DNA from: Treponema sp.
GTDB taxonomy: Bacteria > Spirochaetota > Spirochaetia > Treponematales > Breznakiellaceae
Direction of reading: 5' to 3'
Length of the DNA: 13,376 nt
Assembly: GCA_031278755.1 (NCBI GenBank)
Contig: JAITJV010000217.1
Coordinates: 1 to 13,376 of the forward strand
Shown: in pieces, positions 12,861 through 13,376 of the stretch
How positions within the stretch are numbered: position 1 is the first letter of the stretch
How the letters are laid out: every line of letters begins with the position of its first letter
Position numbers and translations under genes: made by a program
Notes under the pieces: generated by a model
Told to the model about the DNA's origin: nothing
Seen by the model: the letters and a program-made list of their open reading frames with translations, nothing else
Databases searched by the model: none

Positions 12861-13376
12861 TTACACCGCGAATGTGACGATAATCCTGTACGCGACGGCC
12901 CCCGCAGAGGCAATAATGCTTATCCACTTCAGTATATGATCGGCGGCGCTTGTTTTTAGATCCCGGTAAATGGTCTTTTTGGCCGGCGCGTTAAAGCCCC
13001 TGGTCTCAAGGGCAATGGCCTGCTGCTGTACCTTCATGATCGAATTGGCCACCACCGGCACCATGATGGGAATAAAGGAACTGAAGCGTTTCCAGAGACT
13101 GCCCTCTGTTTCAAGCCCCCTGGCCCGCTGGGCGTCCATAATCTGATGCATTTCCTTGCTGAGCTGGGGAAGACTCTGGAAAGTGGTGATAAAAATAAAA
13201 GACGCCCGGTACGGGAGTCCCCCCATGTTCATGGCCACCCCCAGATCGGTCATGTTCATGGTCCTGAACAACAGGAAAAGGGCGGCCATAAGGGGCGCGA
13301 TACGCCTGAAGAATTTCAGCGCGTAGAGAAGCCCCTCCCGGTAAAACCGGACGGCAAAAAAAGGAAGGGAAATGAC
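12861..13376 (-). CDS. ecfT: ECF transporter transmembrane subunit EcfT, C-terminal part (start outside window)
   Basis: Energy-coupling-factor transporter T component (CbiQ/EcfT family), which links a vitamin- or metal-binding S subunit to two ABC ATPases. The frame is open to the last base of the window, so the protein continues beyond it; 171 codons are visible of the roughly 260 usual. Both coupling-helix signatures are present: ARG in DAQRARGLE, and TRG in ALETRGFNAP, which contact the ATPases. Hydrophobic spans flank them (PLMAALFLLF, ASFIFITTF, IPIMVPVVANSIM, and a final WISIIASAGAVAYRIIVTF). The ATG at 13289 is internal: the upstream codons continue the same membrane protein. The ATPase genes would be expected just upstream, outside the window. 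No terminator is visible in the 136 bp before the next gene. Confidence 0.88.
   Translation of the reverse strand, partial: VISLPFFAVRFYREGLLYALKFFRRIAPLMAALFLLFRTMNMTDLGVAMNMGGLPYRASFIFITTFQSLPQLSKEMHQIMDAQRARGLETEGSLWKRFSSFIPIMVPVVANSIMKVQQQAIALETRGFNAPAKKTIYRDLKTSAADHILKWISIIASAGAVAYRIIVTFAV

Noticed and set aside
1..13376. CRISPR arrays, tRNA or rRNA genes, intact transposases, prophage genes
   Set aside because: None seen: no regularly spaced direct repeats, no cloverleaf with a CCA-type end, and no transposase or phage protein motifs.

Overview
The window comes from a Gram-negative bacterium of moderately high GC content. The best guess is a spirochaete of the Treponema type: the PEGA-domain / FlgD-Ig-like / barrel-like exported protein and the overall gene style point that way, but no marker gene is present, so this is inference. 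Genes are tightly packed, apart from two non-coding stretches at 7242-7613 and 10390-11074.

Positions 1-4743 are one plus-strand block: the 3' part of threonine synthase (thrC), a ClC-type chloride/proton antiporter (4-bp GTGA overlap) and a family-B DNA polymerase of the Pol II type (14-bp overlap). The overlaps imply co-transcription and translational coupling, though the three jobs are unrelated.

Positions 4805-7414 hold a convergent minus-strand operon: an NAD-type short-chain dehydrogenase of the polyol (GolD/threitol dehydrogenase-like) group, then DhaK and DhaL, the two halves of a dihydroxyacetone-type kinase. The logic is oxidation of a polyol to a ketose followed by phosphorylation. 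No DhaM phosphodonor is encoded here. A well-formed sigma70-type promoter (TTGACA, 17 bp, CATGAT) is followed by a 15-bp-arm inverted repeat and a 16-bp intrinsic-terminator hairpin, all before the first Shine-Dalgarno, which suggests a regulated or attenuated leader.

Positions 7614-10389 are minus strand: a cardiolipin synthase with two HKD motifs, a YciO/YrdC-family protein, and a 147-residue protein that looks like a diverged GIY-YIG fold. The last two form a pair 16 bp apart.

Positions 10390-11074 contain no intact gene. They hold a GC-rich hairpin-forming stretch, a short repeat shared with the 7242-7613 intergenic region, a perfect 26-bp palindrome, and an AT-rich remnant of a VapC-like PIN-domain toxin (C-terminal part only).

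Positions 11075-12724 (minus) encode the exported PEGA / FlgD-Ig-like / beta-barrel-like protein, and 12861 to the window end (minus) is the C-terminal part of an ECF transporter transmembrane subunit (EcfT). I see no intact mobile element, CRISPR array, rRNA or tRNA.
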